A stretch of DNA of 17,748 nt from an uncultured Clostridia bacterium (GCA_945877525.1 CAMDVP010000031.1:1-17748), one strand, 5' to 3'. Shown: positions 1 to 7,523, numbered from the stretch's first letter. Program-made: numbers and translations. The notes: generated by a model from the sequence alone, not told the origin.

Positions 1-126
1 CCAGACGACATCGACATGCTTCAGGATCTGATTATGGCGGCTGTGAACGAGGCCCTGCGCAAGGGCGAGGAGGCCCGCGAGGCCACCATGAACCGCATGG
101 CCCCCGGCATGGGCGGCATGTTCTGA
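1..126 (+). CDS. ybaB: YbaB/EbfC nucleoid-associated protein, C-terminal end only
   Basis: Frame 1 is open from the first base and ends in TGA at 124-126, giving the last 41 residues of a protein whose start lies outside the window. The segment DDIDMLQDLIMAAVNEALRK followed by a Met/Gly-rich tail (MAPGMGGMF) is the typical C-terminus of the YbaB/EbfC family, small dimeric DNA-binding proteins of about 100-115 residues. The next gene, recR, begins one base after this stop. The ybaB-recR order, often preceded by dnaX, is a widely conserved bacterial arrangement and supports the call. The two genes are almost certainly co-transcribed and probably end at the terminator at 733-759. Confidence 0.88.
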   Translation, partial: PDDIDMLQDLIMAAVNEALRKGEEAREATMNRMAPGMGGMF

Positions 127-127
127 G

Positions 128-727
128 ATGGCGGGGCAGATTGAACCCATCGCCCGGATGGTGGCAGAGCTTTCCCACCTGCCGGGCATCGGGCAAAAAA
201 CGGCCCAGCGGCTGGCCTATCATATCGTCAGCATGCCCCTGGAGGAGGTTCACGCCCTGGCCACAGCCATCTGGCAGGGGCGCAAGGCCATCCGCTACTG
301 CGAGGTGTGCGGCAATTACGCTGCCGGCGACCTGTGCGGCGTATGCGCCGACCCAGACCGGCATAACGGGCAGATCTGTGTGGTACGCGACCCACGGGAT
401 GTGGCCGCCATGGAGCGCATGCACGACTATCACGGCCTGTACCATGTGCTGCACGGCACCCTTTCCCCCATGGATGGGGTGGGGCCGGACGACATCCGCA
501 TCAAGGAGCTGGTGGCAAGGCTGGGCCAGGGCGAGGTAAGCGAGGTCATCCTGGCCACCAACCCGGACATCGAGGGCGAGGCCACCGCCACCTACATCGC
601 CCGGCTGCTCAAGCCCCTGGGCGTCCGCTGCACCCGCATCGCCCACGGCGTTCCCGTGGGAAGCGACCTCGAATATGCCGACGAGGTGACCCTTTCCAAG
701 GCGCTGGAGGGCCGGCGGGAAATGTAA
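128..727 (+). CDS. recR: Recombination mediator protein RecR
   Basis: The product is 199 residues, the usual RecR length. RecR works with RecO (and RecF) to load RecA on gapped DNA during recombinational repair. Family features are visible in order: a helix-hairpin-helix near residues 18-33 (LPGIGQKTAQRLAYHI), a four-cysteine zinc finger (C58, C61, C70, C73), and a Toprim domain from about residue 81 that includes ATNPDIEGEATA near 143-154. The ATG at 128 lies one base after the ybaB stop, so translation is probably coupled. An intrinsic terminator begins six bases after the TAA stop. There is no sign of truncation. Confidence 0.97.
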   Translation: MAGQIEPIARMVAELSHLPGIGQKTAQRLAYHIVSMPLEEVHALATAIWQGRKAIRYCEVCGNYAAGDLCGVCADPDRHNGQICVVRDPRDVAAMERMHDYHGLYHVLHGTLSPMDGVGPDDIRIKELVARLGQGEVSEVILATNPDIEGEATATYIARLLKPLGVRCTRIAHGVPVGSDLEYADEVTLSKALEGRREM

Positions 728-732
728 TGACT

Positions 733-759
733 GGCACGTCCGCCCGGGCGTGCCTTTTT
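733..759 (+). terminator. Intrinsic terminator after recR
   Basis: GGCACGTCC (733-741) pairs with GGGCGTGCC (746-754), a nine-base-pair stem with one G-U pair and a GCCC loop, followed directly by TTTTT (755-759). It lies between the recR stop and the rmuC ribosome binding site (AAAGGAG, 762-768). It should end ybaB-recR transcription or attenuate readthrough into rmuC. Confidence 0.85.
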
Positions 760-774
760 GCAAAGGAGCCGTTT

Positions 775-2058
775 ATGGACAATATCCTCGTGCTTGCCGC
801 TGCAGCGCTGATGGCCGTGGCCGTGGCGCTGCTGATCGTTCTGCTGGCACGGCAAAGCCGCCTGGTGCGCGAGCAGCGGCAGGGCCAGCATCAGCAGAGC
901 GACATGCTGCAGCGCATGGCCTATGATTTGTTCGACGAGCTGGATCACCAGCGGGATGAGCATGCCGCCGCGCTGTCCGAGGGCAACGCCGCGCTGCTCA
1001 ACACCTTGACCCAGCTGGGGCAAAGCCAGACCGCCGCCCTGGAGAGCATGCAGCGTCAGGTGCTGCTCTCCACCCGCAACCAGGAGGAGCGCGCCGGGCA
1101 AATGAGTGCCTCGGTAGCCGCCAGCCTGTCCCAGCTGGACGCGCGCATGGAAGCGCTCCGTCAGCAGAATGACCGCCAGCTTTCCGAAATGCGCCGCACG
1201 GTGGACGAGAAGCTGACTGAATCCCTCGACAAGCGGCTGAACGACAGCTTTGCCCAGGTCAGCCGCCGCCTGGAGCAGGTGTACAAGGGTCTGGGCGAAA
1301 TGCAGACCCTGGCCGTGGGGGTAGGCGACCTGAAAAAGGTGCTGACCAATGTGAAAACCCGCGGCATCTGGGGGGAAATGCAGCTGGGCAGCCTGCTGAG
1401 CGCAGTGCTTTCCCCCGGACAGTACGAGGAAAACGTGGCCGTGGTGCCCGGCGCCGCCGAGCGGGTGGAGTTTGCCCTGCGCCTGCCCGGTCGCGAGGGA
1501 GAGACTGTCTATCTGCCCATCGACAGCAAGTTTCCCCAGGAGGATTATCTGCGGCTGGTGGAGGCCGGCCAGAGCGGCGACGCCCAGGCGGCGGATGCGG
1601 CCCGCAAGGCCCTTCTTGTCCGCATGAAGCAGGAGGCGCGCCGCATTGCCGGCAAGTATATCCTCCCGCCCCACACCACGGATTTCGCGGTGATGTTTCT
1701 CCCCGTGGAAGGGCTTTACGCCGAGGTGGCGCAATCCCCCGACATATGCGAAAGCCTGCAGCGGGAATTCCGCGTGGTGGTAGCCGGGCCCTCCACCCTG
1801 TCCGCGCTGCTCAACGCGCTGCAGATGGGCTTCCGCACCCTGGCCATCCAGCAGCGCTCCAGCGAGGTATGGAAGCTGCTGGGCGCGGTGCGAAGCGACT
1901 TTGACAAGTTTGCCGACGTATTGGAAAAGACCCGGCAGCGCCTGCAGCAGGCCACCGAGTCCATCGATACCGCCTTCACCCGGACGCGTTCCATTCAGCG
2001 TCGCCTGGGCGCGGTGGAAAGTCCTGAGGAAGTCCATATCACCCCGCCCCTTGAATGA
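775..2058 (+). CDS. rmuC: DNA recombination protein RmuC
   Basis: The frame is open from an ATG at 727, but that start would place the recR terminator inside the coding region. The ATG at 775 has AAAGGAG six bases upstream, so it is preferred, giving 427 residues. RmuC proteins are membrane-anchored, nuclease-fold-related proteins that limit inversions at short inverted repeats. Visible are one N-terminal membrane segment (about residues 4-26), a long Gln/Arg-rich coiled-coil stretch (about 30-190), and the conserved RmuC core with GVGDLKKVLTNVKTRGIWGE, LPIDSKFPQEDY, DFAVMFLPVEGLYAE and GPSTLSALLNALQMGF. No promoter fits between the recR terminator and this gene, so it depends on readthrough or on a promoter inside recR. 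The stop codon sits in the loop of the next terminator. Confidence 0.93.
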   Translation: MDNILVLAAAALMAVAVALLIVLLARQSRLVREQRQGQHQQSDMLQRMAYDLFDELDHQRDEHAAALSEGNAALLNTLTQLGQSQTAALESMQRQVLLSTRNQEERAGQMSASVAASLSQLDARMEALRQQNDRQLSEMRRTVDEKLTESLDKRLNDSFAQVSRRLEQVYKGLGEMQTLAVGVGDLKKVLTNVKTRGIWGEMQLGSLLSAVLSPGQYEENVAVVPGAAERVEFALRLPGREGETVYLPIDSKFPQEDYLRLVEAGQSGDAQAADAARKALLVRMKQEARRIAGKYILPPHTTDFAVMFLPVEGLYAEVAQSPDICESLQREFRVVVAGPSTLSALLNALQMGFRTLAIQQRSSEVWKLLGAVRSDFDKFADVLEKTRQRLQQATESIDTAFTRTRSIQRRLGAVESPEEVHITPPLE

Positions 2059-2075
2059 AGGGCGGGGTGCATTTC
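2041..2075 (+). terminator. Terminator at the rmuC 3' end
   Basis: ACCCCGCCC (2041-2049) pairs perfectly with GGGCGGGGT (2060-2068), a nine-base-pair stem with a ten-base loop that contains the rmuC stop codon. A T-rich tail (GCATTTCTTATTT) follows on the plus strand. Read on the minus strand the stem has no T tract, so it probably serves rmuC more than the convergent DUF4340 gene, although the stem could slow polymerase from both sides. Confidence 0.7.
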
Positions 2076-3578
2076 TTATTTCTGCTCTACCTGGAAGGCC
2101 ATGCCGTCCCGAATCAGGTAGAACAGGGTGCAGCCGTCCAGGGTTACCGCATCGTGCAGCGCATCAAAGGTGGTCAGGGTCAGGATATGCGTCTCGCCGT
2201 CCAGCGCCTCAAAGGTGAAGGTCGTGTGGGGCGGTTCTTCTGCAGCCCAGTCCTCCGGCAGCCAGCCGGACACGGTTACCTTCAGCAGCTCGTTGTACGC
2301 CGCTTCAAAGCTTGCGTAGGGAATCTCCTGACCGTTCAGCTCGCAGGTCAGATCATACTGCACCTGGCCCTCGCTGTCGGTGATCAGTTCGTTGTTCTCC
2401 GCCACCTGTTCGGTGCGGGTGATGGTATAAGCCTGCCTGTCCCCGCCGCTTTCCACCGTCAGGCGGAGCAGGTTTCCCAGGGCCACGGGCACGGTGTAGC
2501 GGCTGACGCTATCCTTCACATCCATGTCCATGAACGCCTCCAGCAGGAAGTGCGAGCTCACATAGATGCTGCCGTCCACCAGCACATAGTCCACCATATC
2601 GCTTTTTGCGCCCCCAACCGTGAGGGTAAAGGTGCTTTCCACCCAATCAGTCACGCCATACACGCCGTCCTCGTCCAGGGTGCCGGTTGCGCCCGTCGCC
2701 TGATGGATCTCCAGCACAAACCGCGGCTCGTCAAAGCCATAGGCCGTCAGATTTTCCGGTGTGGCCGACCCGACATAGCCGCCCAGGCGCAGGTTGGCAA
2801 GGCTGCTTTGCAGCTTGGCGATGCTCTCTCCGTCCGCGGGATAGCGCATGGGCTGCGCCAATATCCACCGATCCTGCGCATTGCCGCCGATGCTTCCCTG
2901 CAGCGCCCATTCCGCCAGGGTCTCTCCCTGCCCGTTCATGAAGGTGATGCGGTCGAACCGAGCCTTGTGCAGGGTGGGCTGGGTCACAGGATGGAGCGCC
3001 CCCCGGTCGAGCATCAACGCCTCCATGGTGCCCAGATCCAGCGTCAGCAGGCGCGGATCGCCCTCCAGACGCATGTAGTGATAGCCGCTTTCCTCCATGG
3101 ACAGCGCATCCCCGACCGACAGGGTGTAGGCGCTGCCGTCGGTATAGGCCACTTCCACCCGCAGCGTCGGGTTCTCCAGCCCAAAATCCGCCAGATGATC
3201 CTCAAATTCCGAAGGATCGTCGCTGAGCATTTCCTCGTAGGCCAGGGTTTGCACGGCGGAAAACAGATCCTGCGCCACGCCCTCATCCACCTGAAAATCC
3301 CTGTCATCCTCAAGCGTGACCCCGCCGTCCTCATCCCGGAGCAGCGTCCATGCGCCATGGGCGGTGGTGATGCCAAGGCGCGCCACTTCCTCCGCCTCAT
3401 GGGACGCAATGACCCCGCCGTCATGGCTGTGATCCCGTTCAGGCAATGGGGCGCTCCTGCCGCTCAGCAGCCCATAGGCTGCCACGCAGCCCGCCAGCAG
3501 CGCCACGGCGCAAAGGAGCATCCAGCGCCGTCCATGGCGGGGGTTGCGGGGCGTTTTCTTTTTCACCTGCAGCATCAC
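2076..3578 (-). CDS. DUF4340 domain protein of a Gld-type ABC exporter operon
   Basis: A 500-residue protein with a basic N-terminus, one hydrophobic segment (about residues 19-38) and a large extracytoplasmic part. An LAGC sequence ending at C31 resembles a lipobox, but hydrophobic residues continue after it, so a simple membrane anchor is equally likely. The body matches the DUF4340 type: an N-terminal part with DFGLENPTLRVEV and LSVGDAL, then a second similar unit with LTAYGFDEPRFVLEI and LTVGG. DUF4340 proteins are regularly encoded beside GldA/F/G-type ABC transporters, as here. Their biochemical role is unknown. The likely start is GTG at 3578, whose GTGA overlaps the gldG stop, with GGAGG eight bases upstream. 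The ATG directly after it (3575) is an alternative. This is the last gene of the minus-strand operon and converges on rmuC. Confidence 0.85.
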   Translation of the reverse strand: MMLQVKKKTPRNPRHGRRWMLLCAVALLAGCVAAYGLLSGRSAPLPERDHSHDGGVIASHEAEEVARLGITTAHGAWTLLRDEDGGVTLEDDRDFQVDEGVAQDLFSAVQTLAYEEMLSDDPSEFEDHLADFGLENPTLRVEVAYTDGSAYTLSVGDALSMEESGYHYMRLEGDPRLLTLDLGTMEALMLDRGALHPVTQPTLHKARFDRITFMNGQGETLAEWALQGSIGGNAQDRWILAQPMRYPADGESIAKLQSSLANLRLGGYVGSATPENLTAYGFDEPRFVLEIHQATGATGTLDEDGVYGVTDWVESTFTLTVGGAKSDMVDYVLVDGSIYVSSHFLLEAFMDMDVKDSVSRYTVPVALGNLLRLTVESGGDRQAYTITRTEQVAENNELITDSEGQVQYDLTCELNGQEIPYASFEAAYNELLKVTVSGWLPEDWAAEEPPHTTFTFEALDGETHILTLTTFDALHDAVTLDGCTLFYLIRDGMAFQVEQK

Positions 3579-5056
3579 CGCTTTTTCCTCCGGGGAATCA
3601 AAATGGCAGCGGCTACAGCCAGCACCGCCAGGGGCAGCGCCACAATCAGCACGCTCCCCAGGGTAACCGACCGCACCGACAGCTGGGGCCGCACCGCCTG
3701 CTTGGCCATGATTCCCAGGTCAGTGGGCTCGGTGTTCAAAAGAAATTCCACCACCCGGATAATGAACTCCTGGCTGTCCGTCATGGCATGAACCTGGGAG
3801 TCGGTCAGTAGAGTGGAGCAACCTGCTACAAAGGCCCGGGAGATATAGCCTTCGCTGGTCACCCGGCGGGCCTGCAGCGCCAGGGCAAAGGGGCCCAGCG
3901 CGTCCTCGTCCTGCTGCTCCAGGGTTGTCAGGTCGCCGCTCAGGCTGCGCAGATATGCCTTGTATCCGCTGGTCAGCACAGCGGATACATCCAGATTTCT
4001 GTCGTTCTCCTCCGGCATTTCAAAGGCACGGGAACCCACCAGCAGCGTGGTGTCCGCTCCGTCCCGCACCAGGTCGTAGGTCACATCGGTGGACTGCATG
4101 GTGGGAATCAGCGCAATGCGCATATCGCTGTAATAGGTGTCCGGCTCCTCAGCGGAGGCAATCACCAGTCCCTCCCTGGGCAGGAAGCCGTAGGAGCGCA
4201 GAAGCGCCTGATAGTTGGGCATGCGCTCCACGGGGTCTGTGTAGTCGCAGGTCAGCAGCAGGCTGCCGCCTTTGGATGTGAAGGCGCTGATGGTTTCCAT
4301 TTCCGCGTCGGTCAGATCCCGCACGGGAGAAAGGATCGCCAGCAGGTCATTCTCCTCCAGCGTCATATCCTGGTCCCCCAGGCTGAAGTAGGTCACCTCA
4401 AAATTGTTGCCGCGCAATAGCTCCGCCAGCACCGCGGTGCTGTCCTCGTCCAGCTCGCCGTGGCCCTGCAGCACCAATACTCGCGGGATTTCCTCCCGAG
4501 CCACATAATTGATAGCCGAGGTAATCCTGCTCTCATACGTCAGCCCCGCAATTTCATACACGCCCTCGTCATAGTTCAGGCTCAGGCTGAGGAAATCCGC
4601 GTAGGACAGTACCTTCCACCGTCCGGTTTCCTCGCAGGACACAATCAGGGAATCATTGGTGATATTGTCCTCGCTGGTGCCGCTGCGGAAGCGGGTGAGC
4701 AGCCCGGGGTTCAGCGTCAGGTCGGTCTGCTCCCAGGTAACCAGCGGGCTGGCCGCGGCATAGCGGTCCAGCAGCTCCAGCAGCTGCGCGTCCTCCTGTC
4801 CCCGGGAATACAGGGCATAGATATGCACGGGATGTTCCAGTTGCGAAAGAATCTGCAAGGTTGTGTCGCTCTGGGTTGTCACGCCATTGAAGGAGTAGTC
4901 CACCCGCCAGCCGTTCTGCCGTTCCAGTGTGCCAAAGACCAGGTTGGCAGCCAGCAGCGCCAGCAGCAGCACGCACAAAATCAGCGTGGACACCCCGCCA
5001 TAGCGGAAACGCGGGTTTTTCCAGAAGGGAAGGCGATTATCCTGCTTTTTCTTCAT
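3575..5056 (-). CDS. GldG-like auxiliary protein of an ABC-2 exporter
   Basis: The frame could begin at 5116, but ATG at 5056 (MKKKQDNRLPFW) has GGGGAG upstream and follows the permease stop by five bases, so it is chosen, giving 493 residues. The protein has an N-terminal membrane helix (about 21-41), a large soluble region, and a C-terminal helix (about 462-486) ending in RRKKR. This matches the GldG/IFT52-like family (ABC-type uncharacterized transport, auxiliary component). Supporting segments include VDYSFNGVTTQSDTTLQIL, PRVLVLQGHGELDEDS and GGSLLLTCDYTDP. In Bacteroidetes GldG belongs to the GldAFG complex needed for gliding. In clostridia homologues occur without gliding and the cargo is unknown. 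Its stop overlaps the DUF4340 start, indicating translational coupling. Confidence 0.85.
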   Translation of the reverse strand: MKKKQDNRLPFWKNPRFRYGGVSTLILCVLLLALLAANLVFGTLERQNGWRVDYSFNGVTTQSDTTLQILSQLEHPVHIYALYSRGQEDAQLLELLDRYAAASPLVTWEQTDLTLNPGLLTRFRSGTSEDNITNDSLIVSCEETGRWKVLSYADFLSLSLNYDEGVYEIAGLTYESRITSAINYVAREEIPRVLVLQGHGELDEDSTAVLAELLRGNNFEVTYFSLGDQDMTLEENDLLAILSPVRDLTDAEMETISAFTSKGGSLLLTCDYTDPVERMPNYQALLRSYGFLPREGLVIASAEEPDTYYSDMRIALIPTMQSTDVTYDLVRDGADTTLLVGSRAFEMPEENDRNLDVSAVLTSGYKAYLRSLSGDLTTLEQQDEDALGPFALALQARRVTSEGYISRAFVAGCSTLLTDSQVHAMTDSQEFIIRVVEFLLNTEPTDLGIMAKQAVRPQLSVRSVTLGSVLIVALPLAVLAVAAAILIPRRKKR

Positions 5057-5061
5057 TGCGC

Positions 5062-5772
5062 TCACGCTCCCCGGTAACGCCTGCTGTCCAGGGCATGCAC
5101 CGTGATGGCCAGGCATCCCAGGATGAAAGAAAGGTCATAGCCGATGCTTGCAAAGGAAAGCTGCCCCATCAGGAAAGGCTCGTTGCGGGCGTACAGGCTG
5201 AAGAAATCCAGCGCCTGCGCCACGAAGCCTATGCTGACCGAACCGGCCACCATATCCATAATCCACAGGGCAAAATTGCCGCCGAAGGCCAGCACCGCCG
5301 CGCTGACCGGCGTTCCCGCAAAGCCGGAAATCATCAGATCCATGGCCACAAACGCGCAGCCCTGCAGCACAAAGCCGCCAAGCCCCACCGCCAGCTCCCC
5401 GGAATACACCTGGCCATAGATCGCCACAATCAGCGCATACACCATCGTCAGCGCCACGGTAAGCAGCAGCACCGTCACCGCCGCCAGATACTTGCCCAGC
5501 ACAATCCCCGGCAGGGATACAGGGCTGGTCAGCAGCAGCTGGTCAGTGCGCTTCTGCCTCTCCTCGGCCAGAAGGCGCATGGTCAGCACAGGGGAAAGCA
5601 GCATCCACAGATAGCTCATCTGCCCGATGAAGGTCAGCAGATCGCTGGAGCGCTGCTTGAGAATTTGCAGATAAAACATCACCGATGCCAGCGCCAGGAA
5701 CACCCCCATGAACAGATAACCCACGGGCGTGCAGAAATAGCCCTGCATTTCACGCTTCCAGATGGAAATCAA
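5062..5772 (-). CDS. ABC-2 family permease, GldF-like
   Basis: A 236-residue integral membrane protein with about six hydrophobic segments, no signal peptide, and a short basic N-terminus (MISIWKREMQGYFCTPVGYLFMG). The pattern of a cytoplasmic KRE helix followed by a TPVGY turn and a helix is typical of GldF/NosY-type ABC-2 permeases, as is LLAEERQKRTDQLLLTSPVS, the coupling region expected to contact the ATPase. The start is a TTG at 5772, supported by GGAGGA at 5781-5786 with an eight-base spacer. No better ATG lies near the conserved N-terminus. It follows the ATPase gene by 25 bases and precedes the GldG-like gene by five, so all four genes form one transcription unit. Substrate unknown. 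Confidence 0.87.
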   Translation of the reverse strand: MISIWKREMQGYFCTPVGYLFMGVFLALASVMFYLQILKQRSSDLLTFIGQMSYLWMLLSPVLTMRLLAEERQKRTDQLLLTSPVSLPGIVLGKYLAAVTVLLLTVALTMVYALIVAIYGQVYSGELAVGLGGFVLQGCAFVAMDLMISGFAGTPVSAAVLAFGGNFALWIMDMVAGSVSIGFVAQALDFFSLYARNEPFLMGQLSFASIGYDLSFILGCLAITVHALDSRRYRGA

Positions 5773-5797
5773 GAATCGGTTCCTCCTTTGGTTTGGC

Positions 5798-6742
5798 TCA
5801 ACCCTCGGAGGTTGCCCGCAGGAAAACCTCCTCCAGACTGTCCCCCAGGGGATAGAGCATGCGAATGGGCGCGTCCAGCCCGCACAGCAGGCGGAACAGC
5901 TGGGTTTGCGGATCGCCGCGTTCGCCGCCCTGACGGTCGCATTCCAGCTCCACCTCGGTGATCTCCGCGTGGGGCGTGGGCAGCACCTTCACCCGGCGCA
6001 CGCAGGGCAAGCCCTTGAGGGCCGGGAGCAGCGTCCGCTCCCGCATGGCGATGGAAGCCCTAAGCCGCAGCGTCGTGCCCTCGCCGGAAAGCTCGCTCAT
6101 GTCGGCCTCGCGCACCAGGCGGCCATGATGCAGGATAATCACCCGCTGGCACAGCTGCTGGATTTCCGGCAACAGGTGGGAAGAAAACAGCACTGTATGG
6201 CGCTTGCCCATTTCCCGCATCAGCTGGCGGATTTCAACCACCTGCCGGGGATCAAGGCCTACGGTGGGTTCGTCCAGCACAATGACCGGCGGATCTCCGC
6301 ACAGCGCCTGTGCGATTCCCACCCGCTGGCGATAGCCCTTTGAGAGGTGCCCCACCAGGCGTTCGCGAACCTCGGTCAGGCCGCAGATGGCCATAATATC
6401 CTCCACATGCCCGGGAATGGCGCGGCGCTCGACCTCCTTGAGCTCACACACGAAGCGCAGGTAGCCGCGCACCGTCATTTCGTCATACAGCGGAGGCTTT
6501 TCCGGCAGATAACCGATGCAGCGCTTGCACTGCCGGGACTTGGCAAGCATATCCATGCCGTTGACCAGCACCTGCCCGGAGGTGGGCGGGAAATAGCCGG
6601 TGAGCATATTGAGAGTTGTGGTTTTGCCGGCGCCATTCTGTCCCAGAAGGCCCACGATTTGTCCATCGGGGGCGGAGAAGGAAAGGTCATGGACGGCTTC
6701 GGTAGCGCCATAGCGCTTGGACACATGTCTTAATTCGATCAT
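5798..6742 (-). CDS. ABC exporter ATPase, GldA/CcmA type
   Basis: A 314-residue ATP-binding subunit. Walker A is GQNGAGKTT (residues 34-42), the signature is LSKGY (133-137), Walker B is VIVLDEPT (153-160), and the switch histidine is H189 in SSHLLPE. The Q-loop position reads GYLPEKPPLY, with Glu where many ABC proteins have Gln. This Glu and the LSKGY signature are common in the GldA-like subgroup. An extra C-terminal domain of about 90 residues follows the nucleotide-binding domain, also usual for exporter ATPases of this class. The start ATG at 6742 has GGAGG six bases upstream. It is the first gene of the operon and energises the ABC-2 permease encoded next. Confidence 0.93.
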   Translation of the reverse strand: MIELRHVSKRYGATEAVHDLSFSAPDGQIVGLLGQNGAGKTTTLNMLTGYFPPTSGQVLVNGMDMLAKSRQCKRCIGYLPEKPPLYDEMTVRGYLRFVCELKEVERRAIPGHVEDIMAICGLTEVRERLVGHLSKGYRQRVGIAQALCGDPPVIVLDEPTVGLDPRQVVEIRQLMREMGKRHTVLFSSHLLPEIQQLCQRVIILHHGRLVREADMSELSGEGTTLRLRASIAMRERTLLPALKGLPCVRRVKVLPTPHAEITEVELECDRQGGERGDPQTQLFRLLCGLDAPIRMLYPLGDSLEEVFLRATSEG

Positions 6743-6800
6743 CGTTTCCTCCAGGAAGGGTGCAAACTACCCCAAAGGGCGGGGTGTTTACAGCATATTC

Positions 6801-6809
6801 ATTATAGCA
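6801..6809 (-). promoter_or_regulatory. Extended -10 promoter of the exporter operon
   Basis: Read on the minus strand, TATAAT (6801-6806) is preceded by TGC, a perfect extended -10 element. No good -35 box lies at 16-18 bases; TTCACA occurs at a 20-base spacing. Transcription would start near 6794, leaving a leader of about 50 bases with a small ACCCC/GGGGT hairpin before the ATPase ribosome binding site. Confidence 0.65.
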
Positions 6810-6884
6810 GAACGCGCCTGAGTTTGTGTGAATAAACTGTAAAACAGTTTCCCTCTCAGAAAGGAGCAAAAAAGGAAGCCGAAA

Positions 6885-6950
6885 ACGAGTGGCCTCTGGC
6901 CGCGACGATTGAGGCTGCGGACGCCTCCGCAGAGGCGAAACCTCTGCCGC
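6885..6950. other. GC-rich stem-loop region upstream of the exporter promoter
   Basis: Short complementary blocks are packed together here. The clearest is GCAGAGG (6929-6935) pairing with CCTCTGC (6941-6947) around a CGAAA loop, and GCGGA/TCCGC pairs at about 6917-6929. The segment lies upstream of the exporter promoter on the minus strand and is not inside any convincing gene. It may be part of the dispersed repeat at 7011-7080 or an independent intergenic element. No function can be assigned. Confidence 0.35.
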
Positions 6951-7010
6951 ATGCAGCGGAAAGATTGTAAGGACAGTAACGCATGAAGCACTGCCCATTG
7001 ACAGATTCCT

Positions 7011-7080
7011 TGCAGGATAAAAGCAACCCCAACATGTACTTTTCGTCTGGGCGAAAAGTACCAAAAGCCCACCGGGGCGG
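7011..7080 (+). repeat. Dispersed intergenic repeat, copy 1
   Basis: Positions 7018-7080 match 17686-17748 in the same orientation at 61 of 63 bases. The differences are 7025 A versus G and 7046 T versus A. Similarity continues leftward to 7011 with two more mismatches. The core is a perfect ten-base-pair hairpin: GTACTTTTCG (7036-7045) and CGAAAAGTAC (7052-7061) with loop TCTGGG. Both copies are intergenic. Small open frames across it on the minus strand (FWYFSPRRKVHVG and the like) arise from the repeat and are not credible genes. It resembles a REP/MITE-like dispersed element. No transposase lies nearby. Confidence 0.85.
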
Positions 7081-7112
7081 CCAATCTGTGCATGAGGGGG
7101 TGGCCGCCCCGG
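7072..7112. repeat. Long inverted repeat adjoining repeat copy 1
   Basis: CCGGGGCGGCCA (7072-7083) pairs perfectly with TGGCCGCCCCGG (7101-7112), a twelve-base-pair GC-rich stem with a 17-base loop. Its left arm overlaps the right end of the dispersed repeat, so it may be the terminal part of the same element. Copy 2 is cut off by the window edge at this point. The stem has no T tract on either side, so it is not a classical terminator. Confidence 0.7.
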
Positions 7113-7371
7113 ACCCCCCCCGTATCCTAATACCTTGCGCGCGCATTGCAGGGGCGCCGCGCTAAGAACGCCTCGCGGGGGCGACGTGTCAAGTCTGGGA
7201 AAGGCGCTTGCGCGCCACACGGTTGGGGCAGCAGCTTACCCACCGTTCTCTGGTGTGGGGGCTGTCGCCCAGACGGGCGGGATTTCGTGTCTGCGGGTGC
7301 GGAGGGGGCGATTTCCCTGCTTCATCCTCGCTTGTGAGGATTGCCTGCCCTTGTTTGGGGAAAAATGGGCG
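7113..7371. other. Gene-free GC-rich intergenic stretch
   Basis: No open frame here has a ribosome binding site or a recognisable protein pattern. Several modest hairpins are visible, for example GGCGC/GCGCC near 7203-7216 and CGCCC/GGGCG near 7267-7280. It separates the exporter promoter region and dispersed repeat on the left from the terminators of the sugar-module operon on the right. Confidence 0.5.
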
Positions 7372-7411
7372 AAAAAAGGGCGTGACGCTCCTTTCGGAAC
7401 TCGTCACGCCC
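7372..7411 (-). terminator. Strong terminator of the sugar-module operon
   Basis: On the minus strand GGGCGTGACG (complement of 7402-7411) pairs with CGTCACGCCC (complement of 7378-7387), a ten-base-pair perfect stem with a 14-base loop, followed by TTTTTT (complement of 7372-7377). It lies about 110 bases after the stop of the last dehydrogenase gene and should end the long minus-strand transcript. Confidence 0.85.
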
Positions 7412-7450
7412 CTTGCATTGAGGTCTGCCATACCGGAATCATTCTTTGGG

Positions 7451-7469
7451 AAAAGGCGGTGCATCCGCC
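7451..7469 (-). terminator. Weak upstream terminator after the zinc dehydrogenase gene
   Basis: On the minus strand GGCGG (complement of 7465-7469) pairs with CCGCC (complement of 7455-7459) around a five-base loop, followed by TTTT. The stem is short. It would work as the first of two tandem terminators, with the stronger one at 7372-7411. Confidence 0.45.
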
Positions 7470-7523
7470 CCTTCTCCATCAACACGACTTCCTATGGCGC
7501 AGGTGTTTATGCGCCTGATGCTG

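Noticed and set aside
592..2037. A 481-residue open frame on the minus strand
   Set aside because: It is antisense to rmuC and the end of recR, both of which are well supported by conserved motifs.
2055..3791. A 578-residue open frame on the plus strand
   Set aside because: It is antisense to the DUF4340 gene and the end of the GldG-like gene, and has no recognisable domain or start signal.
6998..7023. TTGACA on the plus strand next to repeat copy 1 as a promoter
   Set aside because: The only AT-rich -10 candidate (TAAAAG) is about 14 bases away, too short a spacing, and no plus-strand gene follows.
6687..7220. Several small minus-strand open frames in the gap, some with FWYFSPRRKVHVG-like sequence
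   Set aside because: They run across the dispersed repeat and its hairpin, lack ribosome binding sites, and similar peptides arise from copy 2, so they are by-products of the repeat.
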